This document shows, in pieces, positions 48,001-60,000 of a DNA stretch of 64,000 nt. Source of the stretch: Owenia fusiformis (taxonomy: Eukaryota > Annelida > Polychaeta > Sabellida > Oweniidae); assembly GCA_903813345.2 (NCBI GenBank), contig CAIIXF020000008.1, forward strand, positions 6,521,341-6,585,340, read 5' to 3'. Position numbers and translations under genes: made by a program. Under the pieces are notes generated by a model. The model searched no databases and was not told the DNA's origin. It saw nothing but the letters and a program-made list of their open reading frames with translations. The stretch's first letter is position 1, and the number at the start of each line of letters is the position of its first letter.

Positions 48001-51000
48001 CTTCTTCTGTTGTTTGCGGAACAGTAAGGAGGTTTAGAGAAGAGGATACGATGAGACCAGACTTAACACTGATTGAGAGTAAGCTCGAGAGAAAGATGGA
48101 CAAAATCAGTGAATCATTGGTGGCTCAACAGAGGCAAATGCAAAAATTAGCAGAGACTCAACAGAAATGTATGACACAAGTAATGGAAACTCAAAAGAGT
48201 CTGGTTGAAGGACTTACAGCATCTCAAAATACTCAAATACACAACATATCTCGGATCGCAGAACAAGTTCAACAAAGCAAGGATCATCAAGAGAGACAAC
48301 TACGAAGTGTGAGGAGTCAGATGGAAACTTTTAAAGAAACCATGGAGACTTCTATCATGGAGAAAATTCAGACCGTTATTCCCTTTGAAAGGGGCACTCG
48401 GGAGGACCCAGAAAAGACGAAATTACTAGATGAAATCGGTCATGCAGATTATATAGCCCGAAGACAGACTCCCGTAGATTCTGTCGGAAAAGATTATTCA
48501 TCTGAGACAACTCTACCATTCACTCAGCCCAAGGACAATTTTATGTCGGCCCCACCAGTTTCAGAAGTGAAAAGGCCCTGGCAGCTACGTAGGCAAGACC
48601 GAGTTTATTTAAGACCTGGTGCGAAACTAATGCAGGATAGTGCCGGAGATATTAATCAACATAGAGAATATGAAAATTCTGGTCCGAAGGAGGACCTGCT
48701 AGGGAGTGAACATGCCAATGACACCTGTAATCGACCATATCCGTGGTACCAGGATGAAGAGACTGATAAGTCAACCCAATATATACCGTCCAAGAGACCT
48801 TCTAGTCCAAATCAGGATAATCTTGTGAACAGATCAGAGAATGTTGAGAGCCTTCATGGTCCTAATCTGTCAGCAGAGCTTCTCAAGATGTGTTCAAAGT
48901 TATGCGATAAACTTTCAAAAGATAACTCTGAAAAATCCAGTAAAAGTAAAATTAAACCTGATGTATACAATGGGACAACACCATGGCAGGACTATAGAGC
49001 CTACTTTGAAATTTGTGCCGAGGCAAATAATTGGACGGAAGAAGACAAGAGACAATTTCTGGCCACAAGCCTTCGTGGCCCTGCCCAGCAAATGGTTCTA
49101 GAGATGGGCCAAGATTATAGTTATGAGCAACTTCTGCTGGCTTTAGAAAAACGCTTTGGTCCTGGGGGCAAGGCCGAAGTTTATGAGGCTGAGTTAGTTG
49201 GTCGAATTCGTAAGCCCAAGGAAACCCTGCAAAGTTTAGGCCAAGATATAAGAAGGCTTACATCCTTGGCTTACCCAGAAATGAGTCGAGCAGCACAAGA
49301 TCGGCTGGCCAGACGTAGTTTCGAACAGGCTATACTCGAGGAGGACATAAGACGGGCTATACATGCTAAGGAATGCAACACCCTTGACAAGGCTATTGAA
49401 GTAGCCCTTAAAGAGGAATCTTACCTTGAATCTGAACGAATAAGGAAAGGCCAAAAACCAAAGTTAAGAGTGAACGCCATCGATTCCGAGGAAGAGTACT
49501 GCAACTTCTTAAGTACTCCTGATAATAAGGAAGATGTGTTCCAGAAGATGGCTAAAATGATAGAACAAATGCAACAAGCTGTGCAAGAAACGTGCACCAA
49601 GAACTTTGAGAAAATGGTTGACCTGATGAAGTTAACCAAATCAGAATCTACAAATAGTGTGAACATGAACAATAGACCTAAGTGTTTTTACTGTCATAAA
49701 CCTGGACACAGGATCGCTGATTGTTATTCAAGGAAGCGTGCCGAAGAGCGAGATAAAGCAGCACAAGAGAGATCTAGCCAGATTGCTACCGTTGAATTTC
49801 TATCTCTGCAGGGAAATGGTGTTCAGTCTTCCAAGGACACTCAGAAGATAGTGGCACATGGCATAGTTTGCGACACCAATGTTTCATTTTTAGTTGACTC
49901 TGGAGCCGCTAGCACAATCATGAGTTCAAAGGTCTATCAGAATATACCTAAACGCAAAAGGCCCCAGCTTAAGCCGCCTAAGAAGACCATTTTGCAAGCA
50001 GGTGGGCAACTCTTGCTTATGAAGGGTGTTATACCAGTTAGCTTGAAAATTGACGGGCATGTACAGAACTTGGAGGTGGTCGTGGCTGATATTCAATTTG
50101 AGGGAATTTTGGGCACAGACTTCCTAGCTGCCTCTGGAGCTGTATTGAACTATCGCCAGTGTAAAATGACTTTTGAGTCAGAGAATCCAGGTAGTTTTGA
50201 TGATCACCCTATAGACTCAGGAGTGCCTAAAGATCAAGCGAGTGAAGTCAAAGACAGAGAGGTAGATCGACGTGAAAGATTAGGGCCGAGAGACAGATCG
50301 GCACATCCCAAGAGATCATCTAGGAAGACAGTTGCGGATCTATCTGGTTTTCCCAACTTCAGAGGGCATAGATGTGCCAGTGACAAAAGATGTTGTAAAG
50401 TGCCTAGGCTGAGTGAAGACCACAACCATAGCATTGACAGTACGGATAGGGATCCCAGAACTTACTCAGCTAAGGCACCTTTATCCAAAATTTATAGAAT
50501 GAGACATTGGAGGACTCCACCCAGACGTGACTTGGATGGTGATTGGAGGAATCATCATTATTCCCCTACAAGGAAGTCTAAACTCGAGAGTTGAGCCTTG
50601 AAAGAGACATTTAGCATGAGTATAATTTTATATTCATACTTAACAAATAGCTGAGAGTAAAAACAGAAGTTTTTTTGTACAAAGTAATTAGATATTTGTA
50701 TTAAATAGATAGTTAGATATTTGGCCTTAAATTTTGAGATACCAGAGTTTAACAAGTTTAAGTTACAAAACTTTCATTGTGCATTGTAGTTGCAGCTAGT
50801 TAACCCGGGGTTATACACATTTTGTAAGTTTGTGTTATAGCTAGTTAGGAAAATTTGTTATCTTTTGTGTACTTAGGCTTGGTGTTGTTAACACCAAAAT
50901 CATTGGATGGGAGGAGTGTAACAAATTTTTACTTTTCAAATTTTCTGTTCTTTGTAGTCCTGTGCCATTTTATCAGTTCGCTTACAGTTAACACATTTGG

Positions 51001-54000
51001 AAACTGTTTTTCAGTTTGTTTGACAAGTAGTATACTTACATGAATGTATGTGACACTAAAGGAGTAGGCAGAATCATGTAAACTGTTCGATTTTGTGAGA
51101 TTTCATTTTGCTTTCATTTGTTTACATTTTTCTCATCTTACTTTTGAAGAGCTATCTTGACCTACATTCAATTACTAGTTTTTTCGGTCAATTTCGGCAT
51201 GATTAAAACCAATGATGATTGGTTTATGTTATATTTATTTAGTTTATACATTTATCTAGTTAATTATATACTAAACATATATTGATGTTACATTAGATAG
51301 CACAGATTGTGAGTTCTAAATGAAGCCAGTTATTTTGCACTATTCATATCCTGATTGCGTCATAGTAATTGTACACCAGTCTTGTCCTGTCCAGGGGCCT
51401 AGGTATTGCATCAGCCCATTAATCACTTGTTAGGTTCGTGTGCAAAACCTAGTACATGTTACATACATGTCTGGGGTATAAATAGAGACGACCGGGTGAC
51501 TCAGGAGGCACTTTTCTAGTTGGAACTGAGAGAGGACAGACCCGCGTGCCTCCAGGGATTGACGCTTGATGGACTTAGGCTAATTCTAAGCATATATCTG
51601 ATGGACTTAGAAGATTTCATCTCACATATTGAGGGACTTAGAGGATTTTACCCTGGTATACTTAGAGGATCTTAGGCAGATTCGACATATACCTGTTGAG
51701 GTATTCTACATATACTGAGAGGCACTTTCTAGCTGGAACTGAGAGAGGACAGACCTGCGTGCCTCCAGGGATTGACGCTCGATGGACTTAGGCTAATTCT
51801 AAGCATATATCTGATGGACTTAGAAGATTTCATCTCACATATTGAGGGACTTAGAGGATTTTACCCTGCTGGTATACTTAGAGGATCTTAGGCAGATTCG
51901 ACATACCCGTTGAGGGACTTAGAGGATTTTACCCTGGTATACTTAGAGGATCTTAGGCAGATTCGACATACCCATTGAGGGACTTAGAGGATCTTAGGCA
52001 GATTCGACATACCCGTTGAGGGACTTTGAGGATATACTTAGAGGATCTTAGGCAGATTCGACATACCCGTTGAGGGACTTAGAGGATTTTACCCTGGTAT
52101 ACTTAGAGGATCTTAGGCAGATTCGACATACCCGTTGAGGGACTTTGAGGATATACTTAGAGGATCTTAGGCAGATTCGACATACCCATTGAGGGACTTT
52201 GAGGATATACTTAGAGGATCTTAGGCAGATTCGACATACCCGTTGAGGGACTTTGAGGATATACTTAGAGGATCTTAGGCAGATTCGACATACCCGTTGA
52301 GGGACTTTGAGGATATACTTAGAGGATCTTAGGCAGATTCTACATATACTGGGAGGCACGTACACAACTTTTGATGAGAAGGAACCTCCACGCACCTCTA
52401 GAGATTGATGCCTCAGGGACTTAGACAAATTTTGCATACCATTTGATGGACTTAGAGAATTTTATTACCTTGAGGGACTTAGATGAATTCTGCATACCAT
52501 TTGATGGACATAGAGGATTTTTCGGTCGATACACTTAAGATATTACCTTGAGGGACTTAGCCAATATTCACCATAGTTGCCTGGAGTTTGATGCCCAGAG
52601 GAACTTAGGAATATTCACGCATATATTGAGGGACTTAGCCAATATTCCCCAAAGTTGTCTGAAGTTTGATGCCCAGAGGAACTTAGGAATATTTACGTAT
52701 ATATTGAGGGACTTAGCCAATATTCACCATAGTTGCCTGGAGTTTGATGCCCAGAGGAACTTAGGAATATTCACGCATATATTGAGGGACTTAGCCAATA
52801 TTCACCATAGTTGCCTGGAGTTTGATGCCCAGAGGAACTTAGGAATATTCACGCATATATTGAGGGACTTAGCCAATATTCCCCAAAGTTGTCTGAAGTT
52901 TGATGCCCAGAGGAACTTAGGAATATTTACGTATATATTGAGGGACTTAGCCAATATTCACCATAGTTGCCTGGAGTTTGATGCCCAGAGGAACTTAGGA
53001 ATATTCACGCATATATTGAGGGACTTAGCCAATATTCCCCAAAGTTGTCTGAAGTTTGATGCCCAGAGGAACTTAGGAATATTTACGTATATATTGAGGG
53101 ACTTAGCCAATATTCACCATAGTTGCCTGGAGTTTGATGCCCAGAGGAACTTAGGAATATTCACGCATATATTGAGGGACTTAGCCAATATTCACCATAG
53201 TTGCCTGGAGTTTGATGCCCAGAGGAACTTAGGAATATTCACGTATATATTGAGGGACTAAACCAATATTCACCGTTGCCTGGAGTTTGATGCCCAGAGG
53301 AACTTAGGAATATTCACGTATATATTGAGGGACTTAGCCAATATTCACCATAGTTGCCTGGAGTTTGATGCCCAGAGGAACTTAGGAATATTCACGTATA
53401 TATTGAGGGACTTAGCCAATATTCACCATAGTTGCCTGGAGTTTGATGCCCAGAGGAACTTAGGAATATTCACGTATATATTGAGGGACTTAGCCAATAT
53501 TCACCATAGTTGTCTGGAGTTTGATGCCCAGAGGAACTTAGGAATATTCACGTATATATTGAGGGACTTAGCCAATATTCACCAAAGTTGCCTGAAGTTG
53601 ATAGACTTAGAATATTCATCGATAATCTGAAGAACTTAGCCGATTCCATACATCTTCAGTTTGATGGACTTAGAATATTCACAGCCCATTTGATGAACTT
53701 AGATTATATCTTCAACTTGGTGGACTTAGAATATTCATCGATAATCTGAAGAACTTAGCAGATTCCATACATCTTCAGTTTGATAGACTTAGAATATTCC
53801 CGACTCATTTGATGAACTTAGATTATATCTTCAACTTGGTGGACTTAGAATATTCATCGATAATCTGAAGAACTTAGCAGATTCCATACATCTTCAGTTT
53901 GATAGACTTAGAATATTCACAGCCCATTTGGTGAACTTAGTTTATATCGTCAACTTGGTGGACTTAGAATATTCATCGATAATCTGAAGAACTTAGCAGA

Positions 54001-57000
54001 TTCCATACATCTTCAGTTTGATAGACTTAGAATATTTACAGTCCATTTGATGAACTTAGATTATATCTTCAACTTGGTGGACTTAGAATATTCATCGGTA
54101 ATCTGAAGAACTTAGCTGATTCCATACATCTTCAGTTTGATCGACTTAGAATATTTACAGCCCATTTGGTGAACTTAGTTTATATCTTCAACTTGGTGGA
54201 CTTGTTGATGAAAAACTATATTAGTGATGAACATTTATATATAGAGATAAATATAGAAATATAATTGCATAAAGGACTTATAATTCGCACCTCTGAAACT
54301 GAAACTTAGTATCAATTTGTGTTGTATTATTTTGAGGCGGATGAAGCCAGAATATATATTGTTAAACTTTCATTAATTATTGTGTCTCTTTATTTTCACA
54401 CGTACATTTAATGTGTACAACGTATCCCCAAAGTGACCTAGCCTAGTCTAAAAACACCCACACTACCCAAATTAGGCTAGCCGTTACAATATACTGAACT
54501 ATTCTAATTTTAGATCATCTCTTTATTCGAGCGATGTTGGCAAAATCATTGGTTCTCCAGTCATTCGTGTCAATGGAGATTTTCCCGAGCAAGTCATTGC
54601 AGCCACTAAGTTGGCCATGGAGTATAGGCAGAGATTCAGAAAAGACATCATCATAGACTTGATGTGTTATCGTCGCTGGGGACACAATGAGATGGATGAT
54701 CCATCTTTCACGCAACCATTGATGTATGATGTTATCAGAAATCGCAAGAGTATTCCAGACCTTTATGCTGAAAAAGTCATTGTAAGATTTGACTGATTTG
54801 ATGTTATTTATTTATATTGTGGTAGTCCAAGAGTTGATGTCAGTTGTGTATACTATTAATATCTATATTGGAAACTTACCTACACTTACATAAAGTGGGC
54901 TTTTTGCTTTTTTAAGTCTCCCGTTATGGAAAAAAAGAGGAGGGGAGGGGGTCACTGATCTCTGTTGAATTTTATCAGATATAGAAGTTATAATATAGGT
55001 GAATCAATGGTCGTTGTTTTTTATATGAGCAATTTGGGCTTTTTATCCCTAAGATTGTTGACAAACCAAAAATATTTGACTATATATAGTCCCACTCCTT
55101 TAATTTATATATTGTTTGGAGATTAAAGATATTGAGTTGGGACCCTGTCAGAATCCTTCTTGGTATTAAGTGTTATATTTTGTAGAATGAAGGCCACTGT
55201 AGTTCACAAGAGTTAGAGGAAGTGACAGAACAATGGAACAGTCACATCAACCAAGAGATAGCTAAAGTAGACTCACATGTGCCAAAGGTATAAATTATAG
55301 TTTAAATCTAAAAATATAATTCATTTAAATTAATACCAATTCCTGTATGGCCATCTGAGTTTTAAAAAGTTCAGATTTCTACATTTTTGCAGAAAATGCA
55401 GCTTCAGGGTTACCAATAGAGGGCTTACTATTTACTCGTACTGGATGAAAACATATCAAATGGGATACAATAATGTCAATGATTGTTAAATATTGGAATG
55501 TTAACCTCCTAAAATCTCAAAAGATTTTTAAAACTACATGTATATGGCAAAGCCTCTATTGCCATACTATTGCCAAGTATATTCTATTCATTAATTCCCA
55601 TTTATCCAGAGATAAGTCAGTGTATAATCAATGTCAGTCATGTATTGTTAAAAGTCTTAGCTACATGTTCTGATGCAACCAGGTAGCTCGTAGGAAAGTC
55701 CAGCTCTGTCCCCCTTGTGCATTGATTTCATAACTGCATTACTGAATGATACACAAGGTTTAACCATTGTATGAAAATAGGACCCTCTTAGAGGACCAAC
55801 AACCAATGGTTAAATGGTACATATATTACTTCTTTTTAGGCCAAGCATCTTGAAAGCCAGTGGTCAGGGCTGGTGCAAGCTCCACATGAACTTACAGAGT
55901 GGGACACTGGTGTAGCTACAGATGTATTGCAGTATATAGGAGCACGCTCTGTAGCAGTTCCAGAAAGCTTGGTAGGTACCTGTACAGTACACTGATAAAT
56001 GATACCAGATTGAAAGCCTCTTAATCTCTTCAACTTTATTTTAAGAGTCCTGACTCACCTTTTTAGAGTCCTGACTCACATTTTGAAGTCCTGCCTCACA
56101 TTTTGAGAGGCCTTTCGTCATATCTTTATAAACATGAATTTAGAATCCATGAATTATTCCCAAAAAGTATAGAAATATATGTTGTATTAATCAACCATAT
56201 CATGGTACATGTAGACCCTATAGACAATAAAACCTGTCTAATCCGAACTCCTCTGGGACCAAGTGTTTGAATTAGAAGGTGTTCACATTTCAAGGTTTTT
56301 CAATATGAAGTTCAAAAGAAGATGACAAATTAGGGACCTAGAAAAAGTGTTCATGTTGAGAAGTGTTTGGATTATATAGGTGTTCAGATATGTTTAAATT
56401 TTGAAATAGGATGTCCTCCTGATTTCATTTTAATCAAGTTTTAGCCATTTTTCAAATCCAAACATTTCATAGTCTGTAGCATATCTTGCATATATTCTAT
56501 TAATTGTTTGTGAGGTTAGGTTGCTATAGTAACTTTGAAGTCTAGCTGATGTTTTAGGCTGACTTACTGGGAAAATGTATTTATCAAGATTTGCATGTGC
56601 TAAGGTAAAGTTGGCATCTGTGTTAAGAGTCCTAAAATCTCCAATGGCATCATAGTGGATGGTACATGGGGTGCATAATTCATTAAAAGATATCCAATGT
56701 GAATCTTGTGGACGATTTCTTCGGTCAGTTATATATTTTACAAACTCTTCAAAAGTAGGTATTCCTTCTACAATCTCAGCATATGTAGGGTTATGACGAT
56801 ATTTTCGCACCATATTTGATCCATAGCGTTTTCTGTAATAATCTCCTTTGACATCAATGAACTTTGATTTCCAGGCAGATGGAAGTCTTTCTATTGGATC
56901 GCGCACAAACATGAATTTGAAAAATTCCCCTTGAATATTTTTCTGGCTCCTGCTATTGAGAAGTTTCAGATGTGTTAGGATCCTCCCTTCGTACCATTTG

Positions 57001-60000
57001 CTCCAATTTGGTCCTCTTTGACTCAACTGTATATTAGTTTCATTTAAATCATATTTGCTAGCTGTTAGAATCTCCCTCCATGTGGTGCTGGCGACTTTAG
57101 GTGTATAGCAATATAGAATCTTTTTCTTCATATCAACATAAATGTTACCATTTGATATTTTCTTTCTAGTTGGGGTTTTCTTTTTTCTCAGTTTCTCCAG
57201 TCTTTGACAAGCATTTTCAATCCTTTTTTGTCTCATTTTCATGTATGTTTCAACATCATTCTCAATTATTGCAGCTTGGGTTTGAAGAATATCACTATCC
57301 CTGACCTTGACCTTATCATCCCTGACCTTGGGTTGATTGTTGAGATCACCATTTTGATGATGTCTATATGCCTCTTGTGTCAACTTTCCCATTGATGGTC
57401 TTAAGATTCTGTTCCTCTGTTTTAGTTTTACATCCCCATCAATAACAAATTTCATTCTGTCCTTGACTTTCTCATCTTTGACCTTGGGTTGATTGTTGAT
57501 ATCACCATTTTGATTATGTCTATATACCTCTTGTGTCAACTTTCCCATTGACAGTTTTACATCCCCATCAATAACAAATTCCAGCTCATCAATTTCTTTT
57601 GGACTTTCACGTTTTTCCAAAATATTTCTTTGTTTTGGGATATTCATGTCCTCCCAAAGATGCAGTTCTTTGACACCATTGAAACAAAAGTACATAATTG
57701 TAAAGGAAACAATTACATGTAGTATTATCAATATTGTGATTAACTCTGGAATGTTTTTACATTTAAGTTTTTTTCGGAGAAACATATTGTCGTTGTTTTC
57801 TATGTAACAATGTCTCTCTTTGTGATATTAAGGTGGGCCAAATTATCACACTCTGCCTTCCTTAATGTATAATCTCAGTCAGTATGTATATTTGTGAGAG
57901 TATAATGTAGACAAATTGATGTAGCCAATTTCTCCATTTTGCAAAGTCCTTGTTTTGTGACAGTCTGAAACATATAACATATGTGAAGGTTTGTCATAAT
58001 TGTTAACAGTAACAAGTTGATTTCAAAATTAGGCACCGGATGTTTCCCAATTGCACTAAATTCATCCATATGTTGTAACTGTATGTGAAACATATCTTAA
58101 ACTTTTGGATCAATTTTGACTGCCTAACAAAACAAAAAATTATTTTCTGAATTATGATGTTTGCTTTATGAATTGATAATGACAAGTAAAATAATGTATA
58201 CTTATTCATAAAAAAATTTGTAGTTATTCATGAATTTTGAAAGTTCTTTTATAACAGAAGTAAAAGTATGCATTGCAAAATAATTGTTTTTGCCATTTGG
58301 AAAGTTTTATGAAACTTACAGAAACTCTTAGCCCAAATTCTTATATTATACCCATACCTTATAGTAATGTCCATAGACTAAAATATTGTTTCCGGCTATT
58401 CAGAAAAAATTCTTAAATGAATTAAAATAATTATTTAATGATGGAAACAGAGCAGTGTTGTCTCCCTGGGGACAGTTTTAGGAACATAAATCAATCAACA
58501 GATCCATAAAACTAATACAACTAATATAGACACATGTACAGGGCAATCAATAAGTATTGCTAATTTTGCTATAACTTTTGGTCTGTTTGTTTTTCCTTCA
58601 TGAAACTTTCACAACATAAGGTACATATATCTGACTTTATTCTATGAAAGTTTCAAGACAATCGTATCAGTATTAACAAAGTTATGGTTATTAAGGTAAC
58701 CAGTATCATGGATATGGGGGGCAAATTTCTGACGTCACTTTGAACAACATTTTATGTCAATCACTCAATTTCCACACACGGTCATCATTCCATTGAGGAT
58801 GATTTGGAAATTGGTCAGATGTGATCAAAAATTCTAAAAATTTAATTTTCAGTTCTCATCAGTAAAGCATACTTGCCTAACATTGTCACTAAGTGCCTAA
58901 TTGTAACAATTGTTTCAGATTATAACATTTTAAAATTATTTTACATCATTTACATCATTTCTATTTTATTCTTTATCCACTATACACTATAACTACACTA
59001 TAACTTACTTTGTCACCATTACTGTATAACGCCTTTAAAATCTTGGCTCTTGCACTCTTGTACATTGTTTTTTGTCTTTCTGTCTGGGAATGTAAGAGGT
59101 TCAAAAGCCTAATATATGTGCCTTCTGGCTCATATGTTTGTTACTTATATGAGCCACTACGTGCAATTTCAACCGTTCTAGTACCCTCTCATTCCCTACA
59201 CTCTTGCTTTATTCCAGTCTCCTCAAAACATTGCATTTGGTTATTGTTAAACTTTTTGATTTTTATGAATAAACTTTTATCAATAACCTTTTAGGGTTTT
59301 AGAGTCTTATGTTCAACATATCATACAACCCAAACCAATAATCTGTTCCATTTGTGCCATTGTGAATTGGTCCAGAAGTGGATTACATGTACCTTTGCAT
59401 TTGTTTTCAATATGGTTTAACCTCACAGTTAAAAGTGGATTACATGGACCTTTGCATTTGTTTTTAATACGGTTTAACCTCACAGTTAAATTTCAATAGA
59501 ATTTCCCTTACCTGTACATTAGGATTGAATTTGGATTATCATCACAGCTGAAAGACTGCATTTAATCTTTGCTTGGATCTTTGCTTGGATTGTGGTCAGT
59601 AGTGTATCACTTTAGTTTTCCCTGGTAAATACATAAATATGCCACATTGAGCACATATTGTAACTGGGAACCTGCTATTCATGCAATGTCATTCGCATAT
59701 AAGAGAAAAGATCAGTTTCACCAATTTTGATACAATAGTTCAGATTTTTTTACAGCAGTTGTCATTAATATAGATGTCATACTGGGGCGGATCTGGGAAC
59801 CAACAAGGGGAGGGGAGGGCCTGAAATACACAAATTTTGCAAGGGGGAGGGGGGGGCTGCTTTCCCCCCCAGTTCTGCCAGTTGCATCCAGAGAGATTTA
59901 ACTTCCTAATGGTGTTATTCTACTGGGTTTGAAGGTCATTTTTCCAATCAGGTTTTTTAAAACTGTTCGCATTTCCATAATTAGTTTTCACTTTAACAGG

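Larger units (their letters stand above)
44017..54492 (+). mobile_element. Non-autonomous LTR retrotransposon (gag-protease only), intact
   Basis: Two 3572-bp direct repeats (44021-47592 and 50917-54488) flank a 3324-bp interior. The LTRs begin TGTAAC and end GTTACA, a perfect 6-bp inverted pair of the TG...CA type, and a 4-bp direct repeat ATAT (44017-44020, 54489-54492) flanks the element. The interior starts with a primer-binding-like TGGTGGCAGTGGTGGGATAG and ends with a purine-rich GGATGGGAGGAG before the right LTR. It codes only gag and an aspartic protease; reverse transcriptase, RNase H and integrase are absent, so pol must be supplied by another element. The LTRs looked identical wherever I compared them, so insertion is recent. 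It lies in DHTKD1 intron 9 in the same orientation as the gene. Ty3/gypsy-like affinity is likely from gag and protease. Confidence 0.93.

Noticed and set aside
47621-48103. Minus-strand 160-codon ORF
   Set aside because: Shadow of the Gag-protease frame.
58535-58700. Mariner-type transposon end
   Set aside because: Only a loose resemblance of a few motifs; no inverted end or transposase fragment found.
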